64,000 nucleotides of DNA from Pseudonocardia endophytica. Its GTDB lineage: Bacteria > Actinomycetota > Actinomycetes > Mycobacteriales > Pseudonocardiaceae. The notes beneath the pieces are model-generated. The model saw only the letters and a list, made by a program, of their open reading frames with translations. It ran no database searches and was not told where the DNA came from. The DNA lies in the NCBI RefSeq assembly GCF_004339565.1, contig NZ_SMFZ01000001.1:62001-126000 (forward strand). Direction: 5' to 3'. Of this stretch, positions 16,406-24,739 are shown in pieces (within the stretch, counting starts at the first letter, position 1; each line of letters starts with the position of its first letter). A program made the translations under genes and the position numbers.

Positions 16406-17278
16406 ATGCGTCCCGGCGGTTACCAGCCCAGCGTCTCGGTCTGCATCCCCGTGTACAACGGTGAGACGTTCCTCGCCGAGACGGTCCGCAGCGTCCTCGA
16501 CCAGACGTTCCGGGACTTCGAGCTCGTGATCCTGGAGAACGCCAGCCGGGACCGCAGCGCCGAGATCGCGACGTCGTTCCGGGACCCGCGGATCCGGGTC
16601 GAGTTCAACCGGGAGACGCTCTCCCAGCCGGACAACTGGAACCGCGCCGTGCAGCTCTGCCGGGCGCCGCTGGTCAAGCTCCTGTGCGCGGACGACCTGC
16701 TGCACCCGCGGTGCCTGGAGCTGCAGGTCCCGCCGATGCGCGACGACCCGGCCATCGCCGTCGTCGCCTCCCGGCGGCACATGATCGACGAACAGAGCCG
16801 GGTGATCGTCCCGCGGCGGGGGCTCGGCGGCGGGCTGGTCGGGACGCACAGCGGCAGCGAGGTGGCGCGGCGGGTGATCCGCAACGGCGCCAACCCGATC
16901 GGCGAGCCCGGCGCCGTCCTGTTCCGGCTCGAGCAGTTCGTCACGTCCGGCGGCTGGCGGACCGACCGCCGGTTGATCATGGACCTGGACTGCTGGATGC
17001 GGCTGCTGCAGTACGGCGACTTCCTCGGCGTGCCGGAGACCCTGGCCGCGTTCCGAATCCAGCGCGGCTCGGTCTCGGCCGAGAACGAGCAGGGGATCTA
17101 CGACGAGCAGCGCATGCTCACCGAGGAGCTCGCCGGGTCCGGCGCGTTCGAGGTCGGCGGCCTGGACCGGGCGATCGGCAAGGTCGCCGCCCCGCTCGGA
17201 CGCGCCCGTCGCAAGGCGCTGTTCCGCGTGTCCCAGCTCGCCGCCCGCAAGGACGAGTCGGCCGAGAAGGCCGCCTGA
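16406..17278 (+). CDS. family 2 glycosyltransferase
   Basis: The 290-residue protein has the GT-A start VSVCIPVYNGETFLAETVRS, FELVILENASRDRSAEIA, the substrate loop LSQPDNWNRAVQLCRAPLVK, a CADD metal motif, then MDLDCWMRLLQYGDF and a helical C-terminus. This resembles bacterial surface-glycan transferases that add a sugar to an acceptor. The ATG at 16406 has GAGG five bases upstream; GTGs at 16400 and 16352 are possible. It is divergent from the other GT2 gene, so one intergenic region could control both arms of the locus. Confidence 0.85.
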   Translation: MRPGGYQPSVSVCIPVYNGETFLAETVRSVLDQTFRDFELVILENASRDRSAEIATSFRDPRIRVEFNRETLSQPDNWNRAVQLCRAPLVKLLCADDLLHPRCLELQVPPMRDDPAIAVVASRRHMIDEQSRVIVPRRGLGGGLVGTHSGSEVARRVIRNGANPIGEPGAVLFRLEQFVTSGGWRTDRRLIMDLDCWMRLLQYGDFLGVPETLAAFRIQRGSVSAENEQGIYDEQRMLTEELAGSGAFEVGGLDRAIGKVAAPLGRARRKALFRVSQLAARKDESAEKAA

Positions 17279-17377
17279 CCTGACCTTTTCGACGGGCCGT
17301 ACCGCCCCGGTCGGGCAGGCTCGACGAATTGCCACCTGCCACCCCTTTGCGGGAGCCATCACACCGCGTTCAATGAG

Positions 17378-17409
17378 CGGGTCCCCGGACGACGGAGCCG
17401 GGCGACCCG
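17378..17409 (+). promoter_or_regulatory. leader hairpin before the ECF transporter operon
   Basis: CGGGTC-CCCGG (17378-17388) pairs with CCGGG-c-GACCCG (17398-17409), giving 11 base pairs with one bulge and a nine-base loop. It ends seven bases before GGGAGG, the ribosome-binding site of the first ECF gene. It could affect translation initiation. I do not see the conserved core of a cobalamin riboswitch. Confidence 0.4.
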
Positions 17410-17431
17410 TTCGCGTGGGAGGCAGGTGGCG

Positions 17432-18163
17432 ATGGAGACGCATGCGGTCGCCATGCACATGAGCGACGGGCTGGTGAACGGCGGGACGGCCCTGTCGTTC
17501 GGGGTCGTCGCGATCGTGGCGCTGGCGGTGGCCCTGTGGCGGGCCAGGGCCGATCTCGACGACCGGACGGCCCCGATGGCGGGCCTGGTGACGGCGTTCG
17601 TGTTCGCCGTCCAGATGATCAATTTCCCGATCCTGCCGGGTGCCAGCGGGCACCTGCTGGGCGGGGCCCTCGTCGCGATCCTGGTCGGGCCGTGGGTCGG
17701 CATGATCTGCATCTCGATCGTGCTGGTCGTGCAGTGCCTGCTGTTCGCCGACGGCGGTATCACCGCGCTCGGGACGAACATCACGAACATGGCCGTGATC
17801 GGCGTGCTGACCGGGTTCCTGGTCGCGACCGCCCTGCGCCGGTTCGCGCAGCGCTCGCGCGCCGGCCTGATCACCACCGCGTTCGTCGCGGCGCTGGTGA
17901 ACACGGTCGTCGCGTCGCTCGGCTTCGTGCTGGAGTACGCGATCGGCGGTGCGGGCGGTGCGACGCTCGGCACCGTGTTCGTGCTGATGGTCGGCCTGCA
18001 CGTGCTGATCGGGATCGGTGAGGGCGTGATCACGGCGGCCACCGTCGGTGCCGTCGCGGCGATCCGGCCAGACCTTGTGTACCTGCTGCGCGGCAGCGCG
18101 ACGCCACTGGAACGCCGGACCGCGACGGCGGGCGGCGCCGACTCGACCGGGAGGGTCCAGTGA
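17432..18163 (+). CDS. cbiM: CbiM/NikM-type substrate-binding membrane component of a metal ECF transporter
   Basis: The 243-residue membrane protein contains the CbiM hallmarks: an N-terminal MHMSDGLVNG (the Met-His pair that ligates Co/Ni) and SGHLLGGALVAILVGPWVG (second His cluster), plus about six hydrophobic helices and GEGVITAA near the end. GGGAGG ends nine bases before the ATG at 17432, but the metal site would normally need Met-His at the extreme N-terminus. The ATG at 17453 gives exactly that, so the true start may be 17453 or the leader may be cleaved. Cobalt or nickel cannot be separated from sequence. It is followed by N, Q and O genes in overlap. Confidence 0.88.
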   Translation: METHAVAMHMSDGLVNGGTALSFGVVAIVALAVALWRARADLDDRTAPMAGLVTAFVFAVQMINFPILPGASGHLLGGALVAILVGPWVGMICISIVLVVQCLLFADGGITALGTNITNMAVIGVLTGFLVATALRRFAQRSRAGLITTAFVAALVNTVVASLGFVLEYAIGGAGGATLGTVFVLMVGLHVLIGIGEGVITAATVGAVAAIRPDLVYLLRGSATPLERRTATAGGADSTGRVQ

Positions 18164-18537
18164 CCGAGCGAGGAGTCCGCTCCACGCGGAACCGCCGCCC
18201 GATCGCGTTCTTCGCCGGGTTCCTGCTGGTGGCACTCGTCATCGCCGGCGCCATCTCCTACTTCGCCTCCGGCGACCCCGACGGGCTGGACTCCGTGACG
18301 CTGAACGGCTGCCAGACCGTCGAGGTGGACGGCGAGGAGCAGCTCCGGGGCACCTGCATCGCGCAGAACGAGGGCGACCACGCGCTCGGCTCCGGTCCGT
18401 TCGCCGACTACACGGTCGGCGGCGCCGAGGGCACGAACGGCGTCGCGGGCGTCGTCGGCGTGGTGGTGACGGTTCTGCTCGCGGGCGGTCTGTTCTGGGT
18501 GCTGCGCCGACGTGGCGGGTCCGGCGGGCCGGAGTAG
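18160..18537 (+). CDS. CbiN/NikN-like PDGLE-domain small membrane protein
   Basis: The 125-residue protein has two transmembrane helices (about residues 14-34 and 97-117) flanking a periplasmic loop. The loop carries the PDGLD element after the first helix and GPFADYTV before the second, the conserved ends of the PDGLE domain. In CbiMNQO systems this protein stimulates metal uptake by the M component. An insertion with a Cys pair (GCQTV, GTCIA) separates the two motifs. GTG start overlaps the cbiM stop (GTGA). Confidence 0.82.
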   Translation: MTERGVRSTRNRRPIAFFAGFLLVALVIAGAISYFASGDPDGLDSVTLNGCQTVEVDGEEQLRGTCIAQNEGDHALGSGPFADYTVGGAEGTNGVAGVVGVVVTVLLAGGLFWVLRRRGGSGGPE

Positions 18538-19301
18538 TGGGCGCGGGACACGCCCATCCGCTCTTCCTCGACCGGGACTCCCCCGTGCACCGGCTCCCGC
18601 CCGAGGTCAAGATCGTCACGGCGTTCCTGGTGGTGGTCTGCGTCGTCGCCACGCCGCGGGAGGCGTTCGGCGTGTTCGCCGGCTTCGCCGTGCTGCTGGC
18701 CGCCGTGTGGGCGACGGCCCGGATCCGGCCGGGCTGGATCCTGAAGCGGTCGGTGATCGAGGCGCCGTTCGTCGTGCTGGCCGTGCTGCTGCCGTTCACC
18801 GGCCCCGATCCGACCGTCGAGGTGCTGGGACGGACCCTGTCCGAGCCCGGACTGCTCGGCGCGTGGAACATCCTGATCAAGGGCACGCTGGGGGTGCTGA
18901 CGTCGCTGACGCTGGCCGCGACCACCCCGATGCGCGACCTGCTGCTCGGGCTCGAGCGCCTGCGCGCACCGGCGATCGTCACGACGATCGCCACGCTGAT
19001 GCTGCGCTACGCGGACGTGATCACCGGGGAGGCCCGGCGGATGCGCCTGTCGCGCATCTCCCGCGGGCACGACCCCCGGTTCCTCTGGCAGGCCGCCGCC
19101 ACCGCCCGCGGCGTCGGGGCGCTGTTCGTCCGCTCCTACGAGCGCGGCGAGCGCGTCCATCTGGCGATGCTGTCCCGCGGCTGGACCGGTGCGATGCCGC
19201 CGATGGCCGACGACCCGGCGACGGCCCGGCAGTGGGCCACCGGTCTGTCCGCCGCCGCCGTCGCGCTCCTGCTGGCCGGCACCGGATGGGCCCTGACGTG
19301 A
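18537..19301 (+). CDS. cbiQ: ECF transporter T component CbiQ
   Basis: The 254-residue protein has the LPPEVKIVTAFLVVV start of EcfT/CbiQ proteins, several membrane helices, and the two cytosolic coupling-helix motifs AxRxRG-like: ARRMRLSRISRGHD and ERVHLAMLSRGWTG, which dock on the ATPases. It couples ATP hydrolysis to the CbiM substrate unit. Its GTG (18537) shares the G of the preceding TAG stop, and its TGA overlaps the next GTG. Confidence 0.86.
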   Translation: MGAGHAHPLFLDRDSPVHRLPPEVKIVTAFLVVVCVVATPREAFGVFAGFAVLLAAVWATARIRPGWILKRSVIEAPFVVLAVLLPFTGPDPTVEVLGRTLSEPGLLGAWNILIKGTLGVLTSLTLAATTPMRDLLLGLERLRAPAIVTTIATLMLRYADVITGEARRMRLSRISRGHDPRFLWQAAATARGVGALFVRSYERGERVHLAMLSRGWTGAMPPMADDPATARQWATGLSAAAVALLLAGTGWALT

Positions 19302-20041
19302 CCGGCGTTGGCGTCCCGTCCCTGCACGTGCACGACCTCGCCTACGCCTACCCGGACGGACATCAGGCGCTCTACGGCGTGGACCTGCACATCGCGTCCG
19401 GCGAGCGGGTCGCACTCCTCGGGCCGAACGGCGCCGGGAAGACGACGCTCGTCCTGCACCTCAACGGGATCCTGACGGGCGGGGAGGGCACCGTCGAGGT
19501 CGGCGGGCTCCCGGTCGAGAAGCGGAACCTGCAGGAGATCCGCCGCCGCGTCGGCATCGTGTTCCAGGACCCCGACGACCAGCTGTTCATGCCGACCGTC
19601 GCCGAGGACGTCGCGTTCGGGCCTGCGAACTTCGGGCTGCGCGGCCCCGAGCTGCGCGCGCGGGTGCAGGAGGCACTGCACGCCGTCGGGATGGCCGAGC
19701 ACGGCGACCGGTCGCCGCTGCACCTGTCCGGCGGGCAGCGGCGACGGGTGGCGCTCGCCACCGTGCTCGCCTGCGACCCGGAGATCCTCGTGCTCGACGA
19801 GCCGTCGTCGAACCTGGACCCGGTGGCCCGCCGCGAGCTGGCCGAGGTGCTGCTGCGGCTGGACCGCACGATGCTGATGGTCACCCACGACCTGCCGTAC
19901 GCCCTGCAGCTCTGCCCGCGCAGCGTCGTGCTCGACGGCGGCACCGTCGTCGCGGACGGGCCGACCCGGGAGCTCCTGGCGGACGACGAGCTGCTCGCCC
20001 GCCACCGCCTGGAGCTCCCGTTCGGCTTCGTCCTGGCCTGA
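19298..20041 (+). CDS. cbiO: ECF transporter ATPase CbiO
   Basis: The 247-residue ATPase has Walker A GPNGAGKTT, a Q-loop FQDPDDQLFMPTV typical of ECF ATPases, signature LSGGQRRRVALA, Walker B ILVLDEPSSNLD and switch VTHD. A single ATPase gene implies a homodimer. It completes the M-N-Q-O operon. The start codon overlaps the cbiQ stop (GTGA). A strong inverted repeat follows 18 bases after the stop. Confidence 0.92.
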   Translation: MTGVGVPSLHVHDLAYAYPDGHQALYGVDLHIASGERVALLGPNGAGKTTLVLHLNGILTGGEGTVEVGGLPVEKRNLQEIRRRVGIVFQDPDDQLFMPTVAEDVAFGPANFGLRGPELRARVQEALHAVGMAEHGDRSPLHLSGGQRRRVALATVLACDPEILVLDEPSSNLDPVARRELAEVLLRLDRTMLMVTHDLPYALQLCPRSVVLDGGTVVADGPTRELLADDELLARHRLELPFGFVLA

Positions 20042-20059
20042 GCGAGCCCACCCCCCTTT

Positions 20060-20114
20060 CCGAACGAACGGCACCTTCGAGCAAGGTGATTGCCCGAAGG
20101 TGCCGTTCGTTCGG
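20060..20114. terminator. conserved dyad, bidirectional terminator (copy 1)
   Basis: CCGAACGAACGGCACCTTCG (20060-20079) pairs perfectly with 20095-20114. Inside this, GCAA/TTGC adds four pairs after one A-C mismatch, leaving loop GGTGA. It separates the convergent cbiO and SPFH genes. Nearly the same sequence lies at 37402-37450. Confidence 0.85.
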
Positions 20115-20162
20115 GTAGGGAGGACGGGTCGGGTCGGCGGTCCGTGCGCGGCTGGTGTGGTG

Positions 20163-21377
20163 TCAGCCGCTCTGGCCGTTGGGGTGCGGGTGCACCCCGG
20201 GCGGAGGAGCGGCCTCGATGCCGACCGGCTGCGTCCGTCCCCGGTCCTCGACCGGCTCGGACGGCTCGTTCGCGGCCGGCACCTCCTTCTGGGCCGCGGC
20301 CGTGGCCTCGGCGACCTGGCGGGCGATCTCCGGGTCGGTGGACGTGTCGAACCAGTCCTTCACCGACTCGTCGTCCTCCGCGGGCCTGGACGCGGGGCCG
20401 TCGTCCGGGCTCGGGGTGTAGCGGAACACCCCGTCCTCCCCCGGTGCGCCGAGCATCCGCGTGAAGCCCTCGAGCGCCTTGCCGAAGTCGCTCGGCACGA
20501 CCCACATCTTGCTGGCCTCACCCTGCGCCATCTCCGGCAGCGTCTGCAGGTACTCGTAGGCGAGCAGCTCGGGCGTCGGCTTGCCGGCCTTGATCGCGGC
20601 GAACTTCTTCTCGATCGCCTTCGCCTCGCCCTGCGCCTCGAGGTACTGGGCGGCACGACGACCCTGCGCCCGCAGGATCTCGGCCTGCCGCTCCGCCTCG
20701 GCCGCCAGGATCGCGGCCTGCTTCGAGCCCTCCGCGGTGAGGATCGCGGACTGCTTCTGACCCTCGGCGCTGCGGATGGCCGACTCCCGCTGGCCCTCCG
20801 CGTTGAGGATCATCGCCCGCTTCTCGCGGTCGGCCTTCATCTGCCGCTCCATCGACTCCTGGATCGACGGCGGCGGGTCGATGGCCTTGATCTCGACGCG
20901 GCCGACCCGGATCCCCCACCGGTTCGTCGCCTCGTCCAGCTCGCCGCGCAGCACCGTGTTGATCCGGTCCCGCGAGGTGAGCGTCTGCTCCAGCGTCATG
21001 CCGCCGACGACGTTGCGCAGTGTCGTCGTGGTGATCTGCTCGACGCCCGCGATGTAGTTCGCGATCTCGTAGACGGCCGACTTCGCGTCGTTGACCTTGA
21101 AGTACACGACGGTGTCGATGTTGACCGTCAGGTTGTCCTGCGTGATCACCGGCTGCGGCGGGAACGACACGACCTGCTCACGCAGGTCGACCCGTTCCCG
21201 GGTGCGGTCCACGAACGGCACCAGGATCGCCGGTCCACCCTCACGCGTGCTGTGGTACCGACCCAGCCGCTCGATGATGTACGCCCATTCCTGGGGCACG
21301 ATCACGATCGACTTCACGACGACCGTGATCACCAGGATGAGCAGGATCACGACGACGATCAGCGTTCCCGCTTCCAT
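20163..21377 (-). CDS. SPFH/band-7 (stomatin-like) membrane scaffold protein
   Basis: The 404-residue protein has one N-terminal membrane helix (LIVVVILLILVITVVVKSIV), then a full SPFH domain: IVPQEWAYIIERLGRY, VPFVDRTRERVDLREQVVS, TQDNLTVNIDTVVYFKV, and RWGIRVGRVEIKAIDPP. An Ala/Glu-rich coiled coil follows (EGQRESAIRSAEGQKQSAIL, repeating AEG), then a disordered acidic/proline tail of about 110 residues. Such proteins oligomerise and organise membrane microdomains or protect FtsH-type proteases. ATG 21377 has GGAG four bases before it. The NfeD-like gene upstream on the same strand is the usual partner. Confidence 0.9.
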   Translation of the reverse strand: MEAGTLIVVVILLILVITVVVKSIVIVPQEWAYIIERLGRYHSTREGGPAILVPFVDRTRERVDLREQVVSFPPQPVITQDNLTVNIDTVVYFKVNDAKSAVYEIANYIAGVEQITTTTLRNVVGGMTLEQTLTSRDRINTVLRGELDEATNRWGIRVGRVEIKAIDPPPSIQESMERQMKADREKRAMILNAEGQRESAIRSAEGQKQSAILTAEGSKQAAILAAEAERQAEILRAQGRRAAQYLEAQGEAKAIEKKFAAIKAGKPTPELLAYEYLQTLPEMAQGEASKMWVVPSDFGKALEGFTRMLGAPGEDGVFRYTPSPDDGPASRPAEDDESVKDWFDTSTDPEIARQVAEATAAAQKEVPAANEPSEPVEDRGRTQPVGIEAAPPPGVHPHPNGQSG

Positions 21378-21450
21378 CGGACTCCCCCTCCACCTTCTTC
21401 GCGCCGTCACCGGCGCCCGGTACCACGACCCCGGACGGGACCGTGGAGGT

Positions 21451-21903
21451 CTATTCGCCGCCGGGGAGCTCGTCCCGGCCGGTGACCAGCGCGACGGCGC
21501 CGGACACCTCCATCACGGTGGCCGTGGCGCCGGCCTCGATCACCTCGTGCCCGTCGAGCGACCGGGCCGACCACAGCTCGCCGGCGATCCGCACCCGTCC
21601 GCTCTCGCCGTCCACGCGTTCGACGACCTCGGCCTCGCGACCGGCCATCGTCCGGTGGTGCGTGTCAAGGGACGGGCTGCTCGCCTCCATCCGCCGACGG
21701 ATCACCGGGCGCACGGCCAGCAGCAGCGCCACCGACACGACCGCGAAGACGACGGCGCTGCCCAGCCAGCCCAGCCCGAACGCGGCACCGACCGCCGCGG
21801 CGAGCGCGCCTCCCCCGAGCATGAGCAGGAACAGCTCACCGGAGATCGTCTCCGCGCCGACCAGCACCACTCCGGCGAGCAGCCAGATCAGCCCTGGTGA
21901 CAT
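21451..21903 (-). CDS. NfeD-like membrane protein, short form
   Basis: The 150-residue protein has about three or four N-terminal hydrophobic helices (LIWLLAGVVLVGAETISGEL, LFLLMLGGGALAAAVGAAFG, SAVVFAVVSVALLLAV) and a C-terminal OB-fold domain (REAEVVERVDGESGRVRIAG ... GATATVMEVSGAVALV). This is the short NfeD type without the ClpP-like protease. It precedes the SPFH gene by 73 bases, the standard pairing. ATG start at 21903. Confidence 0.87.
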   Translation of the reverse strand: MSPGLIWLLAGVVLVGAETISGELFLLMLGGGALAAAVGAAFGLGWLGSAVVFAVVSVALLLAVRPVIRRRMEASSPSLDTHHRTMAGREAEVVERVDGESGRVRIAGELWSARSLDGHEVIEAGATATVMEVSGAVALVTGRDELPGGE

Positions 21904-21954
21904 GCCTCCACACTGCCAGAACCGCTGCCGGAGGGGTCCCGGATCGCCGGATCG

Positions 21955-22842
21955 TTATCCCTCGTGGGCCGCCGTCACGAAATCGATCAACCGCTCGACC
22001 GCGCCGATCAACGGCGTCTCCAGGTCGCGGTAGCTCGTCACGGCACCCAGCACCCGTCGTGCACCGTCGGCGGGTTCACCCCATCCGAGCGCGTCGCACA
22101 CCCCGGTCTTCCAGTCCGTCCCGCGGGGGACCTTCGGCCAGGCGCGGATGCCGACCGCGGACGGCTTCACGGCCTCCCACACGTCGACGTACGGGTGGCC
22201 GGTGACCAGCACGTGCTCGCTCGCGACGGCGGCCGCCTGCCGGGTCTCCTTCGAGCCGTCGACGAGGTGGTCGACGAGGATCCCGAGCCGCCTGGCCGGG
22301 CTCGGGCCGAACTCGCGCACCGCGGCGGCGAGGTCGTCGACACCGTGCAGCGGTTCGACGACGACGCCCTCGACCCGCAGGTCGTGGCCCCAGACCGTCT
22401 CCAGCAGCGCCGCGTCGTGGATGCCCTCCACCCAGATCCGCGCGGCACGTGCGGTGCGCGCCCTCAGGTTCGCGACGTGCACCGAGCCGGACGCGGATCG
22501 GGCCGGTCCGGCGGGCTTCGCGGTGCCACTGCCCGCTCCGCCCGCGCCGGGCGGGGAAGGCCGCACGAGCGTCGCCGGGGCCCCCTCGTACAGGAACGCG
22601 GCCGGGCGGAGCGGGAACACCCGTCGTCCTCCGTGCCGGTTCTCGAGCGTCACGTCCCGGGCGTCGATCGCGACGACGGCGCCGCAGAATCCGCTCGCCG
22701 GATCCTCGACGACGAGCCCGGGCTCCGCGGGGACCTCCGGGATCTCCCGCTTCCGCACGGTCCGGGTGCCGCCGGCGTCGAACGCGCCGCGGTAGTCGTG
22801 CGGACGCTCGTTCCGCACGCTGCTCTCGGGAGTACGGGCCAT
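21955..22842 (-). CDS. DUF3097 family protein
   Basis: The 295-residue soluble protein matches the actinobacterial DUF3097 pattern: an N-terminal IPEVPAEPGLVVEDPASGFC with GAVVAIDARDVTLENRHGGR, then IWVEGIHDAALLETVWGHDL, then a TOPRIM-like region (LGILVDHLVDGSKE, VLVTGHPYVDVWEAVKPSAV). The WVEGIHDA and GILVDHLV motifs with conserved acidic residues suggest a TOPRIM-like nucleic-acid role, but no activity is established that I know of. A variable Gly/Ala/Pro insert occupies about residues 95-117. It is divergent from the unknown gene at 22977. Confidence 0.85.
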   Translation of the reverse strand: MARTPESSVRNERPHDYRGAFDAGGTRTVRKREIPEVPAEPGLVVEDPASGFCGAVVAIDARDVTLENRHGGRRVFPLRPAAFLYEGAPATLVRPSPPGAGGAGSGTAKPAGPARSASGSVHVANLRARTARAARIWVEGIHDAALLETVWGHDLRVEGVVVEPLHGVDDLAAAVREFGPSPARRLGILVDHLVDGSKETRQAAAVASEHVLVTGHPYVDVWEAVKPSAVGIRAWPKVPRGTDWKTGVCDALGWGEPADGARRVLGAVTSYRDLETPLIGAVERLIDFVTAAHEG

Positions 22843-22976
22843 CTCCGGAGTATCGCGGTCGGGGCCCCGCCACCCGGGTGCACGACACGCGGGCGTCGGC
22901 CGTTCACACGCCGCGACCGGAAGTCACCGCGGAGGCCGGGCTGTGCCACGGCCGTGTGGTCGTTAGCCTGACGATC

Positions 22977-23777
22977 GTGCCCCGTGCCTCAGCGACCCTG
23001 GCGGTGTGGGCCTCGGCCTGGCTGGCCGGGACCGCCGCACCGGACGACGTGCTGGACGCGCTGGCGCCGTGGTCCGACGCGCACGACGCGCTCGCGGCCG
23101 ACGACGCCACCGCGTCCGCGACCGGCCTGCCCGGGCCGGGTCGGTCACCGACGTCGCTGGCCATGCTGCTCGCGGCGTTGCGCCGCACCGCCCCGCGCGG
23201 CCAGGCCCGTGTCGTGCTGCCCGCGCCGGGCGACGTGCGCGGGCTGCCGGGGCCCGGGTGGTTCAGCCGGGAGGCGACGACGGCCGGTGAAGGTGTCCTG
23301 TTCGCCGACGCCGGTATGGGTCTCGTCCCCGGCGCGATCGCCGACGGCGTCGTGCGCTGGACGGTCTACCCGGTCCCGGATCCCGGCCCGGTGCCGGAGT
23401 ACGTGCCGCTGAACCAGGCCGAGCGGGACCTGCGCGACCAGGTCCGCACGTCGGCGTCGGCGCTCACCGATCTCGGCGTGGCCCGCCACCGGCCGGGCGT
23501 GCGCGAGGAGATCGCCGCGTCACTGCGCGCCCGCCCGCAGGCGCTGTGGCCGTCCGGGATGCCGCCGCAGGCGTTGCGCGTGCTGCAGCAGGCCGACGAG
23601 GTGGACGCGATCCTCGCCGCCGCGGCGGGCGACGACCCGGGCGGCGCGCTGTCCGCCTCCGCGGCCGACGCCCGCCGGGAAGCGTTGCGCCCCATCGAGA
23701 CCGCGGTGCGGATAGCCCGACGCGCCGCGGTCGCCGAGGCGGTCCGCGTGCTGGTGTCGTCGGTCCCGCGGACCTGA
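22977..23777 (+). CDS. conserved actinobacterial protein of unknown function
   Basis: The 266-residue protein is soluble, Ala-rich and acidic, beginning VPRASATLAVWASAWLAGTA. It has a central stretch LPGPGWFSREATTAGEGVLF and a helical C-terminus (VRTSASALTDLGVARHRPGV, PPQALRVLQQADEVDAILAA). I recognise no catalytic motif. Codon use and position divergent from DUF3097 support a real gene. The GTG at 22977 is chosen because homology-like sequence starts there; upstream GTGs in the same frame exist. Its stop lies four bases from the convergent LysR stop. Confidence 0.72.
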   Translation: MPRASATLAVWASAWLAGTAAPDDVLDALAPWSDAHDALAADDATASATGLPGPGRSPTSLAMLLAALRRTAPRGQARVVLPAPGDVRGLPGPGWFSREATTAGEGVLFADAGMGLVPGAIADGVVRWTVYPVPDPGPVPEYVPLNQAERDLRDQVRTSASALTDLGVARHRPGVREEIAASLRARPQALWPSGMPPQALRVLQQADEVDAILAAAAGDDPGGALSASAADARREALRPIETAVRIARRAAVAEAVRVLVSSVPRT

Positions 23778-23781
23778 GGCG

Positions 23782-24669
23782 TCAGCTCGGCCGCAGACGG
23801 TCCACGAGCGCCCGTGCCGCGGGACCCGACCCCGAGCCGGCCCGCCAGACCAGCATCAGCCGGGTGCGCACCTCCGGTCGCAGCGGCACGACGACCGGCT
23901 GCCGGTCCAGTGCCTGCACGGCGGGCGCGGTCGGGGCGGGCTCCGGGGCGATCGCGACGCCGACCCCGCGCGCGGCGAGGCGGATCAGCAGCGACATCGC
24001 GCCCGCCTCGAACGCGACCCGCGGCGCGACGCCGGCCGCCTCGCAGGCCCGGTCGAACGACGCCCGCAGCCCGTGCCCGACCGGCAGGCAGATCAGTGCC
24101 CGGCCGGCCAGCTCGTCGAGCCCGACGGCGGGGTGCCCGGCCAGCGGATCGTCCGCGCCGACGACCGCGACCAGCCGCTCGTCCTGCACGACGACGCCGT
24201 CGAGCCCGTCCGGGAGGTCGCCGGACGACCCGAGGACGGCGACGTCCAGGTCGCCTCCGCGCAGTCCGTGCAGGAGCGCGTCGGCGGTGTCCTCGCGCAG
24301 GGACACCGTCACGCCGGGATGCTCCACGGCGAAGTCGGCGACCGTGTCGGCCAGCACGGTGTCCGGCAGCGACGACGCCATCCCGACGGCGACGCGTCCG
24401 CACAGGAGCCCCCGCAGCGCGGCGACGGCCTCCCGCGTCCCCTCGACGGCCGCCAGCGCGGCACGGGCGTGCGGCAGGACCGCCCGGCCGGCCTCGGTGA
24501 GCGTCGCGGCGCGCGGCCCGCGGTCGAACAGCTGCTCGCCGAGCTCCCGTTCGAGCCGGCGCAGCTGCGCGCTGACCCCGGGCTGTGCGACGTGCAGCTC
24601 TGCCGCGGCGGCCGTGACCGTGCCGGCCTCCGCGACGGCGACGAGGTAGCGCAGGTGGCGCAGTTCCAT
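23782..24669 (-). CDS. LysR-family transcriptional regulator
   Basis: The 295-residue protein starts MELRHLRYLVAVAEAGTVTA, with the winged helix-turn-helix AAAELHVAQPGVSAQLRRLE in residues about 20-40. The remainder is the periplasmic-binding-protein-like effector domain (RVAVGMASSLPDTVLADTVA, DLDVAVLGSSGDLPDGLDGV). It is divergently transcribed from an FAD oxidoreductase across 70 bases, the usual arrangement for a LysR protein and its target. The effector is unknown. Confidence 0.92.
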   Translation of the reverse strand: MELRHLRYLVAVAEAGTVTAAAAELHVAQPGVSAQLRRLERELGEQLFDRGPRAATLTEAGRAVLPHARAALAAVEGTREAVAALRGLLCGRVAVGMASSLPDTVLADTVADFAVEHPGVTVSLREDTADALLHGLRGGDLDVAVLGSSGDLPDGLDGVVVQDERLVAVVGADDPLAGHPAVGLDELAGRALICLPVGHGLRASFDRACEAAGVAPRVAFEAGAMSLLIRLAARGVGVAIAPEPAPTAPAVQALDRQPVVVPLRPEVRTRLMLVWRAGSGSGPAARALVDRLRPS

Positions 24670-24739
24670 AACTGTGGATGCTAGCGCCCAGATGAGACAG
24701 CTCTTCGACTTCTGCCACCGGCTCACCCAGGCTGGATCC

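Noticed and set aside
17279-17431. Cobalamin or NiCo riboswitch before the CbiMNQO operon
   Set aside because: Only a simple hairpin is visible; the conserved B12-box and junction sequences are missing.
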